A stretch of DNA of 64,000 nucleotides from Sphaerisporangium sp040685555 (GTDB taxonomy: Bacteria > Actinomycetota > Actinomycetes > Streptosporangiales > Streptosporangiaceae): the NCBI RefSeq assembly GCF_040685555.1, contig NZ_JBFBIK010000034.1:4866-68865 (forward strand), written 5' to 3'. The translations under genes were made by a program, and so were the position numbers. Shown piece by piece: positions 8,267 through 16,401 of this stretch. Position 1 is the stretch's first letter. Every line of letters starts with the position of its first letter. The notes under the pieces were generated by a model, which had not been told where the DNA came from, ran no database searches, and worked only from the letters and a program-made list of their open reading frames with translations.

Positions 8267-10567
8267 CTATGTCCCAGGCGACCCTATATCTTGACAGGTG
8301 AGCAGAGTCGGCTCCGCCGGCGGGAGGGCGTGGAGCAGATCGCGGGCGTTCTGGCGCGCGAGGTTCCATCCGCTCCACGGTTCGGAGTCTTCCAGGCTTT
8401 CCACGATGGCCATCTTCGACAGCAGGCAGCTGCGCGCCGGCTCGGGCAGGGCGTCCACCACCGGCACGGCGTCGGCCCCGAGGTCGCTGAGGTAGTTCAC
8501 GTCGAGCTGTTCCACGCCGCGCTTGTGCAGCTGGGTCTCGGCGACCCGCAGGTCGGGGTTCCAGACGGCGAAGACCACCAGCGACAGTCCCGTCAGCAGC
8601 ACCATCGCGCGCGGGAGCCAGCCGATCCTCTCGCCCGCCAGCCGCATGCCCCCGGCGACGATCACGAGCGCGAACACCGCGCCGAGCCACCAGATGGTCG
8701 CCCCCACCGACGCCCGCAGCCGCGACAGGCCGTAGGCGTCGGTGTAGAGCCCGAGCCGGTGCAGTGCCGAGGCGAGGATGACCAGCGTGAGGCCGCACAG
8801 CAGGCCGAGCAGCCCGGCGAGCAGCCAGCGCTCCCTGCCTCTGGGCGCGAGCACGCCGGCGGCCACGGCGACGAGGCCGAGCACGAACACGCTGACTGTG
8901 ACCAGCTCGAAGAAGCCCGACCTCGCGTACTGCGCGTAGGTCAGGCCCGCCGTCTCCACGACCTTGCGGTTGCCGCCGAACAGCGTGGTGATCTGCACGC
9001 CGACGAAGGCGGCGAACAGTAGGTTCAGCGCCACCAGCGGGGTGATCCACAGGGTTCTGCTCACGCTCCCCCGCAGGTTGGGCGTGGGCGGCTCGACCGG
9101 GGGCCTCAGCGCGACGAGCGTCGCCGCCCCCACCAGCGCGGCGAACACCACGAACACGAAGATCCGGAACGGCAGGGACGAGGCCCACGCCGGGACGGTG
9201 AACAGGTCCGCGACGAAGGACGAGAACACCGCGTCGGCGGAGGCGAACAGCAGCCCGAACACGACGATCAGCACCGCGGTCAGGCCGAGCGCGGCCAGTA
9301 CGGGCCCGACGCGGCGCCGGTTGAACCCCTTGAGCGGCGCCGCGAGGAACCACGGGAGCGGCAGCACCGCGAGGACGACCGACAGCCCTCCCCTGATCAC
9401 TCCGAGCCAGCCGCGACCGCCTCCCGACACCGCGAGCGCGGCGACCCCGAAGCCGGCGAGGAGCATGGGGGCGACCATCCAGTCCGCGTCCCGGAAAAGG
9501 GCGACGGCGACCAGCGCGTACGCCAGGAGGCCGAACCCCACCGTCCACGGAGTGATCCGGTGACGTGCCGCGGGAAGCACGGCCGCGCCGGCGGCGACGG
9601 CCACGAGCACGGTCCCGAGCCCCGGCCTGCTGTCCGGCAGCGCGACAGCCGCCAGGAGCCCGACCGCCGCGGCCAGGAACAGCAGCCTGCGAGGCGTCTC
9701 GGGCAGGTCCGGACGCGGGAACAGCGGCGGCGGCACGTACTCCGCCCCCGGCCGCGACACCACCTGCGCCCCCGGTGTGGAGCCGGGGGCCGGTCCATCC
9801 CCAGGCTGGGAAGCGGGCACAGGCCCGTATCCCGGCTGCGAGCCGGGCATCGGCTGGGGGACGGGCCGCGAGTGCGCGGTCACGGTTGCCAGGCGGGCGC
9901 CCAGCACGGCTCCCCCCGCGGTGAAGAGCAGCATCGTCGCCACCCCGTAGAGCCCGCCGAAGAAGAACCCCACGAAGAACGCCATACACAGCCCCACGAC
10001 GAACCCGCAGAGGAGCCCCAGCAGCCCGCCCGCGATCCCGGCGCCCATGCCTGAAGACATCTGCGGGGCCGGGGGCGCGGCGGCACGAACGTCCGACACC
10101 AACGTGTCCGGCCCCGCCCCGGTGGGGACCGGCACGCCTTCGGCACGAACGTCCGGCACCAACGTGTCCCGCCCCGCCCCGGTGGGGACCGGCACGCCTT
10201 CGGTACGGACCCGCTCGCCCCCGTAGGTGAGCGGGTCCATACCGGAGCGGTCCCACTCGGCCTTCACTGCGAGCGGCTCAGCGGCAGAAGGGGCTTCGGC
10301 GTGGAGAGCCTCGCTCCGGACCTGAAGGGGCTCACGCTCAGCGGCATGGGGGGGTTCAGGTGAGCCCTCTTCGCGACCGCTCACCTCCCTTTCGGGTGAG
10401 AGCTCTTTGACAGGGCTCTCCTTCGCCTCGGGGAGGAGCTCTTTCACCGGGGTCGGCTGGGGCTCGGGGAGGTGTTCGGCGTCGCGGCTCGCCCTGGGTG
10501 CGGCCGGTGCGGCGGTGGTCTGGTCGGCTTGGGGCGGTTCTCCCAGCTCGTCCGGCGCGTCACTCAT
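8267..10567 (-). other. Internal in-frame start for the membrane-protein half of the kinase fusion
   Basis: Within the fusion, GGAAGGA precedes ATG at 10567 by nine bases, and the residues from here (MSDAPDELG) look like a natural N-terminus. The kinase half already ends in the usual VVDLPG motif. An ancestral kinase stop may have been lost, leaving a 766-residue membrane protein that can be made both as part of the fusion and by internal initiation. This is inference from the junction only. Confidence 0.5.
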
Positions 10568-11563
10568 GGCAGTCGTCCTTCCGGGAAGGTCGACGACCAT
10601 GCGGCAGCCGACCGGGGAGTCGGCGACTCTGATCGAGCCGCCGTGCAGTTCGACGATCTCCTTGACGATGGCGAGGCCCAGGCCCGCGCCGCCCGCGTCG
10701 GCCGCCCGCGCGGTGTCGAGGCGGGAGAACCGCTCGAACACCCGGGGTCGCTCCGGCTCGGGGATGCCCGGCCCCTGGTCGGTCACGCTGAGCCGTACGC
10801 CCGCCCCCTTCGGCCGTGCTTCGAGCCAGACCATTCCGCCGGGCGGGCTGTGCCGTACGCCGTTGTCCAGCAGGTTGGCCAGCACCTGGCCGAGCAGCGC
10901 GGGATCGGCCTGGACGCCGAGCCGGGGAGACACCGCGCTCGACAGCGACACGTCGTCACGCGCGAGGCTCGCCTCCCGTACGGCCTGGCCGCACAGCGGT
11001 CCGAGCTCCACCAGCTCCGGCTCGATGGGCCGGGCGCCGGAGTCCAGCCTCGACAGGTCGAGCAGCTGGGCCACCAGGCGGCCGAGGCGCTCGGTCTGGG
11101 CCAGGGCCGTGCTGAGCGTGGCGAGGTCGGGCGGTGACACGCCGTCCACGACGTTCTCCAGCACGGCCTGCAGCCCGGTGATGGGCGTACGCAGCTCGTG
11201 GCTCACGTTGGCGACCAGCTCGCGGCGCTGCCGGTCCACCTCCTCCAGGTCCGCCGCCATCGCGTTGAAGGCCCGCGCCAGCTCGCCGACCTCGTCCCGG
11301 GATGTCGCCCTGACCCGCATCCCGTACCGGCCCTTGGCGATGATCTGGGCGACGGCGGCCATCTCGCGCAGCGGCCCGGTCATGCCCCGGCCGATCAGCT
11401 GGACCATGCCGAGGCTGAGGAACGCCGCGAGGCCCATGCGCACGGCCGGGACGATGCCGAGCAGGCGGCCGTACTCGTTGAGGGCGAAGGCCGTGGCCAC
11501 CGCCAGCAGGATGACCAGCCCCAGTTTGACCTTGATCCGGCCGAGGAAGTCGAGCGGCCTCAC
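8267..11563 (-). CDS. Sensor histidine kinase fused in frame to a DUF4153/DUF4173-like membrane protein
   Basis: One uninterrupted 1098-residue frame starts at a GTG (11563) overlapping the response-regulator stop (GTGA). Residues 1-332 form a complete kinase: two short membrane helices (about 12-28 and 41-57) with almost no external loop, a HAMP segment, the H-box SHELRTP (His122), N-box NLLDNGVRHSP, DQGPGIP and GAGLGLAIV. After a Pro/Glu-rich linker containing a 20-residue tandem repeat comes a glycine-zipper hairpin (GAGIAGGLLGLLCGF). Then about 500 residues with a dozen membrane helices follow, typical of DUF4153/DUF4173 proteins. No stop separates the halves, although a ribosome site and ATG occur at the junction. 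Confidence 0.8.
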   Translation of the reverse strand: MRPLDFLGRIKVKLGLVILLAVATAFALNEYGRLLGIVPAVRMGLAAFLSLGMVQLIGRGMTGPLREMAAVAQIIAKGRYGMRVRATSRDEVGELARAFNAMAADLEEVDRQRRELVANVSHELRTPITGLQAVLENVVDGVSPPDLATLSTALAQTERLGRLVAQLLDLSRLDSGARPIEPELVELGPLCGQAVREASLARDDVSLSSAVSPRLGVQADPALLGQVLANLLDNGVRHSPPGGMVWLEARPKGAGVRLSVTDQGPGIPEPERPRVFERFSRLDTARAADAGGAGLGLAIVKEIVELHGGSIRVADSPVGCRMVVDLPGRTTAMSDAPDELGEPPQADQTTAAPAAPRASRDAEHLPEPQPTPVKELLPEAKESPVKELSPEREVSGREEGSPEPPHAAEREPLQVRSEALHAEAPSAAEPLAVKAEWDRSGMDPLTYGGERVRTEGVPVPTGAGRDTLVPDVRAEGVPVPTGAGPDTLVSDVRAAAPPAPQMSSGMGAGIAGGLLGLLCGFVVGLCMAFFVGFFFGGLYGVATMLLFTAGGAVLGARLATVTAHSRPVPQPMPGSQPGYGPVPASQPGDGPAPGSTPGAQVVSRPGAEYVPPPLFPRPDLPETPRRLLFLAAAVGLLAAVALPDSRPGLGTVLVAVAAGAAVLPAARHRITPWTVGFGLLAYALVAVALFRDADWMVAPMLLAGFGVAALAVSGGGRGWLGVIRGGLSVVLAVLPLPWFLAAPLKGFNRRRVGPVLAALGLTAVLIVVFGLLFASADAVFSSFVADLFTVPAWASSLPFRIFVFVVFAALVGAATLVALRPPVEPPTPNLRGSVSRTLWITPLVALNLLFAAFVGVQITTLFGGNRKVVETAGLTYAQYARSGFFELVTVSVFVLGLVAVAAGVLAPRGRERWLLAGLLGLLCGLTLVILASALHRLGLYTDAYGLSRLRASVGATIWWLGAVFALVIVAGGMRLAGERIGWLPRAMVLLTGLSLVVFAVWNPDLRVAETQLHKRGVEQLDVNYLSDLGADAVPVVDALPEPARSCLLSKMAIVESLEDSEPWSGWNLARQNARDLLHALPPAEPTLLTCQDIGSPGT
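10081..10200 (-). repeat. Two-copy 60-bp tandem duplication in the fusion linker
   Basis: Positions 10081-10140 and 10141-10200 are the same 60 bp apart from two or three substitutions, and a third degenerate start follows at 10201. In protein the repeat is a 20-residue unit containing AEGVPVPTGAG and DTLV. It keeps frame and lengthens the linker between kinase and membrane halves. Confidence 0.9.
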
Positions 11564-12243
11564 GGCTTGACCAGTGCGTATCCGACGCCGTGGACCGTAC
11601 GGACGATCCCCGCGCCGAGCTTGCGGCGCAGGGCGCGTACATGGCTGTCGACCGTGCGGGTGGCCGCGGCCTCCGAGAAGCCCCAGATGTCGGAGAGCAG
11701 CCGTTCGCGCTCGAAGACGTGGCCGGGACGTTCCGCGAGGCGCCTCAGCAGGTCGAACTCCGTGCGCGTCAGCTGGGCCTCGACCCCGCGTACGAACACC
11801 CTGCGCTCGGCGGTGTTGATCTCGACGTCGCCGACCCGGATGACGGTGTCCTCGTGCGCGAGCTGGGCCGCCCGCTCGACCCTGCGCAGCAGCGCGTGGA
11901 TCCTCGCGACGAGCTCGCGCATGCTGAACGGCTTGGTGAGGTAGTCGTCGGCGCCGACGCCGAGCCCGACGAGCAGGTCGGTCTCCTCGCCGAGCGCGGT
12001 CAGCATCAGCACCGGGACGGGCCGCGCGGCCTGCATGCGGCGGCACACCTCCACTCCGTCGAGGCCCGGAAGCAGCCTGTCGAGCACGACGAGGTCCGGC
12101 TCCGCCCTCGCGTACGCCGCGAGCGCCGCCTCGCCGTCCCCCGCGATGCGGACGTCGAAGCCCTCGGCGACGAGCCGGCTCTGCAGGGCCAACGCGATGG
12201 TGCCGTCGTCCTCGACCACGAGAATGCGCCGCTGGTCTGTCAC
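11560..12243 (-). CDS. OmpR/PhoB-family response regulator
   Basis: From GTG 12243 the product is 227 residues. The receiver domain shows the acidic pocket (VVEDDG), phosphoacceptor aspartate in VVLDRLLPGLDG, and the switch residues MLTALG and DDYLTKPFS. The C-terminal winged helix (LTRTEFDLLRRLAERPGHVFERERLLSDIWG, RTVDSHVRALRRKLG, VHGVGYAL) is of PhoB/OmpR type. Its stop codon overlaps the kinase start, so the pair is translationally coupled. The 81-bp gap to the divergent N-acetyltransferase gene must contain promoters for both directions. The target genes are unknown. Confidence 0.95.
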   Translation of the reverse strand: MTDQRRILVVEDDGTIALALQSRLVAEGFDVRIAGDGEAALAAYARAEPDLVVLDRLLPGLDGVEVCRRMQAARPVPVLMLTALGEETDLLVGLGVGADDYLTKPFSMRELVARIHALLRRVERAAQLAHEDTVIRVGDVEINTAERRVFVRGVEAQLTRTEFDLLRRLAERPGHVFERERLLSDIWGFSEAAATRTVDSHVRALRRKLGAGIVRTVHGVGYALVKP

Positions 12244-12324
12244 GCTCGGAAGCCTAGAACGGTCTCGTGCAGACAAACCGGGCTGATATGTGCAGATCCG
12301 ATGCAGCATTGGTTAGCTTGGCCC

Positions 12325-13188
12325 GTGACACGATCTCTGGACGTACCCGCCTATCTCCGCCGCATCGGGCTGGACGTGCCCGCCGGCCCGCCGAGCGTGG
12401 AGTCACTGGTGCGGCTGCACACGGCCCACGTCGAGCGCGTGCCGTACGAGTTCTTCCACATCTGGCTGGACCATCCGACGACGGTCGACCCGATGGAGTC
12501 GGCCGGGCGCGTCCTCGGCGGCCGGGGCGGCTACTGCTTCCATCTCAACGGCGCGTTCTCGCTGCTGCTCGCCGAGCTGGGCTACCAGGTCACGCGGCAC
12601 ATGGGGGGTGTCCAGAGCTCCGCGGAGAACCCGGCGGGGGCCGTCGGCAACCACCTCGCGCTTACCGTGTCGGGGCTGCCGTCGGCCGAATGCCCAGATG
12701 GCGTCTGGTTCATCGACCTCGGCCTGGGAGACGGGATCCACGAGCCGCTCCCCCTCGTCGAGGGCGTCTACCGGCAGGGGCCCTTCGTGTACGGCCTGCG
12801 GCCTTCCGAGGCCGAGCCGGGCGGCTGGCGGTTCGACCACGATCCGCGCGGCAGCTTCCTGGGGATGGACTTCCGCCCGGAGGCCACGCCGATGTCGGCT
12901 TTCACCGAGAAACACCGGTATCTGTCGACCTCGCCGGAGTCGGGGTTCCGCCAGGTGCTGTGCGCGCAGCGGCGCGACGCCGCGGGGGTCGACTCCATGC
13001 GCGGGCTGGTGCTGTCCCGGCTCGGCTCCGAGGAGGGGACGTCGATCGTGTCGAGCCGGCGCGACTACTTCGAGGCGCTGGCCGACGTCTTCGGGCTGCA
13101 CCTGGACGACGTCACCCCGCAGGCGAAGGCCGGCCTGTGGAAGCGGCTGAACGAGGCGCACGAGAAGTGGCTCGCGGGCTCCGCCTGA
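12325..13188 (+). CDS. Arylamine N-acetyltransferase
   Basis: Transfers acetyl (or another acyl) groups from CoA to aromatic amines, hydrazines or biosynthetic intermediates. The 287-residue product has the NAT catalytic triad: Cys71 in GGRGGYCFHLN, His110 in GNHLAL and Asp131 in FIDLGLGD. The GTG at 12325 (VTRSLDVPAYLRRIG) aligns with the usual NAT N-terminus. A TTAGCT hexamer ends six bases before it, so the mRNA could be leaderless; an in-frame ATG at 12301 is the alternative. In rifamycin-type pathways such enzymes act as amide synthases, but no ansamycin genes are nearby, so a stand-alone detoxifying enzyme is more likely. Confidence 0.92.
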   Translation: MTRSLDVPAYLRRIGLDVPAGPPSVESLVRLHTAHVERVPYEFFHIWLDHPTTVDPMESAGRVLGGRGGYCFHLNGAFSLLLAELGYQVTRHMGGVQSSAENPAGAVGNHLALTVSGLPSAECPDGVWFIDLGLGDGIHEPLPLVEGVYRQGPFVYGLRPSEAEPGGWRFDHDPRGSFLGMDFRPEATPMSAFTEKHRYLSTSPESGFRQVLCAQRRDAAGVDSMRGLVLSRLGSEEGTSIVSSRRDYFEALADVFGLHLDDVTPQAKAGLWKRLNEAHEKWLAGSA

Positions 13189-13190
13189 AA

Positions 13191-13222
13191 GCCCGGAACG
13201 GCTCGCGGCCACCGTTCCGGGC
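13191..13222. terminator. Bidirectional terminator hairpin between convergent genes
   Basis: GCCCGGAACGG (13191-13201) and CCGTTCCGGGC (13212-13222) make a perfect 11-bp stem with a 10-nt loop. It is the only structure in the 44-bp gap between the convergent NAT and CBM2-Cip1 genes. Confidence 0.75.
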
Positions 13223-13232
13223 CCGGCCCACG

Positions 13233-14519
13233 TCAGCAGGCGATCGGTGCGGAGCCGAACGCGACGTCGTCGAACCAGAGCGTGTCCGCGTCACCGCCGT
13301 AGCTCTCCCAGCCGAGGCGCAGGGTCGCCGGGCGCGGCGGCGTCGTACGGCTGAGCCACTGGGAGTCGACGTCGCGGGTGGGCGTCTGGTCCAGGTGCAG
13401 GCCGGCTACCTCCTGGTTGTCCACCCACGTGCTCATCGCCTGCTTGGTGGTGTCGATCTGGTAGCGCAGGCAGACCCAGCGACCGGTGGGCAGCGGCGTG
13501 CTCAGCGCGACACCCGTGGGGCTCTGCTCGGGCAGGGTGGCGTCGTCGGACTCGCGGTTCCACTGCAGAGCGCTGTTCTGCCCGCCGATGCGCAGGTCCT
13601 TGTTGCCGTTGGCGGCGTCCGCCATCGTGATCATGGTGACGTGCGATGGGGGAAGAGCGGTCGTGTGCCTCACCCACATCCGCGCGTACACCACGGGCCC
13701 GACGGTGGAGACGTTCTTGGTGGTGCCGACGAAGATGTGGTTGCAGTACCCGCCTCCGCCGTTCACCCGGAGGGACTTGGCGCCGCTGTGCGCGGTGGAC
13801 GCGTCGATCGTGGCCGTTCCGGTGCCCTGGCAGTTGGGCGTCACGACCTGCCAGTCACCGCTGGGCGTGGAGCCCGCCTGGTCGTCGAACCCCGAGCAGA
13901 CCACGGCACCCGAGCACCCGGCGGGCACCGAGGGCGTGGGTGTCGGGGTAGGCGTGGGGGTGGGAGTCGGGGTGGGAGTCGGTTTCGGGGTAGGCGTGGG
14001 GGTGACGGTCGGGGTGGGCGTGACGGTGGGGGTGGGCGTCGGCGTGCCGGAGCCGTTGCAGGGGACGCCGTTGACGGTGAAGCCCGCCGGGACCGGGTTC
14101 GACGCCGCCCACGTGCCCTGGAAGCCGAAGTCCGCCGCCCCGCCGGTCGGCAGCGAGCCGTTGTACGCCAGGCTGGCGGCGCTCACGGCGGCTCCGGTCT
14201 GCGTCAGCTTCGCGTTCCACGCCGAGGTGACCTTCTGGTCGCCGCCGAACGTCCACCGCACCTCCCAGGCGGTGACGGCCGGACCGAGGTTGGTCACCTT
14301 GACCGACGCGGTGAACCCGCCGCTCCACTGGTTCACGGTGTAGTCCACCCGGCAGCCGGGGTCCGCGGCAGAGGCGGCGCGGACCGGCAGGAGCACGGCG
14401 GCGACGGCGGCCAGCATGGCGACGATGGCGAGGATCTCCCGCCTCGCGCTCCGCCGGCCCGGCCGCGTGGGCACGGGTCTCGGCGGTGGGAACGGACGGC
14501 CGGGGACGGGAGCACTCAT
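13233..14519 (-). CDS. Secreted CBM2 protein with Cip1-like C-terminal domain
   Basis: The 428-residue product has a long twin-basic n-region (RPGRRSARRE), a signal helix and an N-terminal CBM2 (about 52-155). The CBM2 shows the DYTVNQWSGGFTASVKVTN start and the paired terminal cysteines. A 40-residue Thr-Pro linker leads to a roughly 225-residue beta-rich domain (CSGFDD..., YARMWVRH, MITMADAANGNKDLRIGG, WVCLRYQID) resembling Cip1 proteins, which are secreted with cellulases; some relatives have been linked to uronan lyase activity. Substrate and activity remain open. A perfect CebR box lies 35 bp upstream of the start, so the gene should belong to the same regulon as the glucanases. Confidence 0.85.
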   Translation of the reverse strand: MSAPVPGRPFPPPRPVPTRPGRRSARREILAIVAMLAAVAAVLLPVRAASAADPGCRVDYTVNQWSGGFTASVKVTNLGPAVTAWEVRWTFGGDQKVTSAWNAKLTQTGAAVSAASLAYNGSLPTGGAADFGFQGTWAASNPVPAGFTVNGVPCNGSGTPTPTPTVTPTPTVTPTPTPKPTPTPTPTPTPTPTPTPSVPAGCSGAVVCSGFDDQAGSTPSGDWQVVTPNCQGTGTATIDASTAHSGAKSLRVNGGGGYCNHIFVGTTKNVSTVGPVVYARMWVRHTTALPPSHVTMITMADAANGNKDLRIGGQNSALQWNRESDDATLPEQSPTGVALSTPLPTGRWVCLRYQIDTTKQAMSTWVDNQEVAGLHLDQTPTRDVDSQWLSRTTPPRPATLRLGWESYGGDADTLWFDDVAFGSAPIAC

Positions 14520-14553
14520 GGATCGCTCGCTTTCTACGGAGGCCCTCTAGCAA

Positions 14554-14567
14554 TGGGAGCGCTCCCA
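14554..14567. promoter_or_regulatory. Perfect CebR box (LacI operator)
   Basis: TGGGAGCGCTCCCA is an exact match to the published CebR-binding consensus of streptomycetes and forms a 16-bp palindrome with its flanking A and T. It lies 35 bp upstream of the CBM2-Cip1 start codon, where bound repressor would block transcription. Confidence 0.88.
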
Positions 14568-14697
14568 TACGCCGGACCGGGATCGCTCTGCTGCGCTCGA
14601 CCGCCGATGGTTCTCCGCGCGCGTCCAGGTGTCAACGACGTCGCCGCCCGGCCGTCACCGACCTCGGACGGCGCGGAAAGGAGCTGAATCTTTCACC

Positions 14698-16350
14698 TCA
14701 GAGCCGCGCGCGCAGGTCCCGCTTGAGGATCTTGCCCACGGCGTTGCGCGGCAGGCCCTCCACGATCTCCAGCCGCTCGGGGAGCTTGTAGGAGGCGATG
14801 CCCTTCTCCTTGAGGAAGTCCACGAGCGAGCGCAGGTCGACGTCGTCCCGTGGCGCGACGACCGCGCACACCCTCTCGCCCAGCACCTCGTCCGGGTACC
14901 CGATGACCGCCACCTCCACGACGGCGGGGTGCCCGGCCAGCATGGCCTCCAGCTCGGCGGGGGCGATGTTCATGCCGCCCCTGATGATCAGATCCTTCGC
15001 GCGGTCGACGTACCGAAGGTAGCGGCCGTCCGGGCCGTCGATCTCGAACACGTCACCGGTGACGAGGTAGCCCTCCTCGTCGAAGGGGTCCGCGCCGGCC
15101 GTGCCGGCGAGGTAGCCGGCGAAGACGGTGGGCCCGGAGAGGTGCAGCTCTCCCGGCCGGCCCGGCTCGGTGATCTCCTCACCGGAGACGGGGTCCACCA
15201 GCTTCACGCGGGTGGCGGCGAGGGTCCCGGGCCAGGCGCCTCCGGGGACGCCCGGCCGCGGGAAGAACCGTGCGCGCTCCTCGGGGTCCGGGATGTTCAC
15301 CGGGTCGGAGAGCAGCGCGATGCCCTCGTTGGAGCCGAAGAAGTTGATGACGGCGACGCCGTACCGCTCCTGCCAGCCCTTCACCATCCACGGGGGCAGC
15401 GGAGCGGACCCCGAGCCGATGCGCGTCAGCGAGGAGATGTCATACCGGTCGAGCACCTCGGGCTTCTGCAGCAGCATCATGAGCAGCGCGGGCGGGGCCA
15501 GGGTGTAGGTGACCCGTTCGTCGGTGATCTGGTCGAGGTAGACGAGCAGGTCGAACGGGTGGTGCTGGACCATCTGGAACCCGGTGCGCAGCCAGGGCAG
15601 GAAGACGCCGCCGATGCCGGCCATGTTGACCATCGGGAACGGGTTGAGCACCACGTCGTCCCCGGTGAGCGCGGGCGCGGCGGTGGTGTTCGACTCGACC
15701 GCGAACCAGTCGTAGTGGCAGCGGGGCACACCCTTGGGCGTCGCCTCGGTGCCCGAGGTCCAGCAGATGGTCACGCGGTCGTTCGGGTCGGTGTCGAGGC
15801 CCTTGAGGTGGGCGGCGAGCATCGCGGGGTCGGCGATCGCGGTCTCCAGGTCCCGGGCGGGATCGCCCCAGGCGAGCACGATCGGGGGCGAGGGCACGTC
15901 GAGCCTGCGGACGATCTCGGCGTTGTCCCGGTCGCCGACGCGCTCGGCGGTGACGAACACCTTGACCGCCGCAGGCGGGATGACCTGCGCCAGCTCGTAC
16001 TCGCGGTACTGCACAGGAAGGGGGGTGACCACGGCGCCGATCCTGGCCACCGCGAGGAACGTCACCGCGAGCTCCACGCTGTTCGGAAGCTGGACGGCCA
16101 CGACATCACCCTGGACGACACCGGTCTCCAGCAGGACCGCGGCGATCCTGTCGGCCTCCGCGCCCAGCTGGGCCCAGGTCAGCCGCCGGGCCGGGCCGTC
16201 CATCAGGCTCGGCTTGTTGAGCGGGTCGACGATCGCGACGGCGTCCGGCCGCGTGCTCACCTGCTCCCTGAACAGCCCGTCGACGGTGTCGCCGGTCCAC
16301 CATCCACCCGAAGTGAAGCGCTCAACACGCTGTGGGGGGTGCAGCCTCAT
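14698..16350 (-). CDS. AMP-forming acyl-CoA ligase / adenylating enzyme
   Basis: Activates a carboxylic acid with ATP and transfers it to CoA. The 550-residue protein has the ANL superfamily motifs in order: WTSGTEATPKGVPR (A3 phosphate loop), FFGSNEG (A5), TGDVFEIDG (A7), IRGGMNIAPAELE (A8) and GKILKRDL with the catalytic lysine (A10). The ATG at 16350 is preferred over 16362 because GGGAG stands five bases before it. The substrate cannot be read from sequence; the overall look is that of medium/long-chain or aryl-acid ligases. It runs in the same direction as the HxlR gene upstream, with about 50 bp between. Confidence 0.9.
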   Translation of the reverse strand: MRLHPPQRVERFTSGGWWTGDTVDGLFREQVSTRPDAVAIVDPLNKPSLMDGPARRLTWAQLGAEADRIAAVLLETGVVQGDVVAVQLPNSVELAVTFLAVARIGAVVTPLPVQYREYELAQVIPPAAVKVFVTAERVGDRDNAEIVRRLDVPSPPIVLAWGDPARDLETAIADPAMLAAHLKGLDTDPNDRVTICWTSGTEATPKGVPRCHYDWFAVESNTTAAPALTGDDVVLNPFPMVNMAGIGGVFLPWLRTGFQMVQHHPFDLLVYLDQITDERVTYTLAPPALLMMLLQKPEVLDRYDISSLTRIGSGSAPLPPWMVKGWQERYGVAVINFFGSNEGIALLSDPVNIPDPEERARFFPRPGVPGGAWPGTLAATRVKLVDPVSGEEITEPGRPGELHLSGPTVFAGYLAGTAGADPFDEEGYLVTGDVFEIDGPDGRYLRYVDRAKDLIIRGGMNIAPAELEAMLAGHPAVVEVAVIGYPDEVLGERVCAVVAPRDDVDLRSLVDFLKEKGIASYKLPERLEIVEGLPRNAVGKILKRDLRARL

Positions 16351-16401
16351 CGCGACTCCCATCGTGGATGGAGCGACACTACGAAGACAGAAGCCAGCAG
16401 G

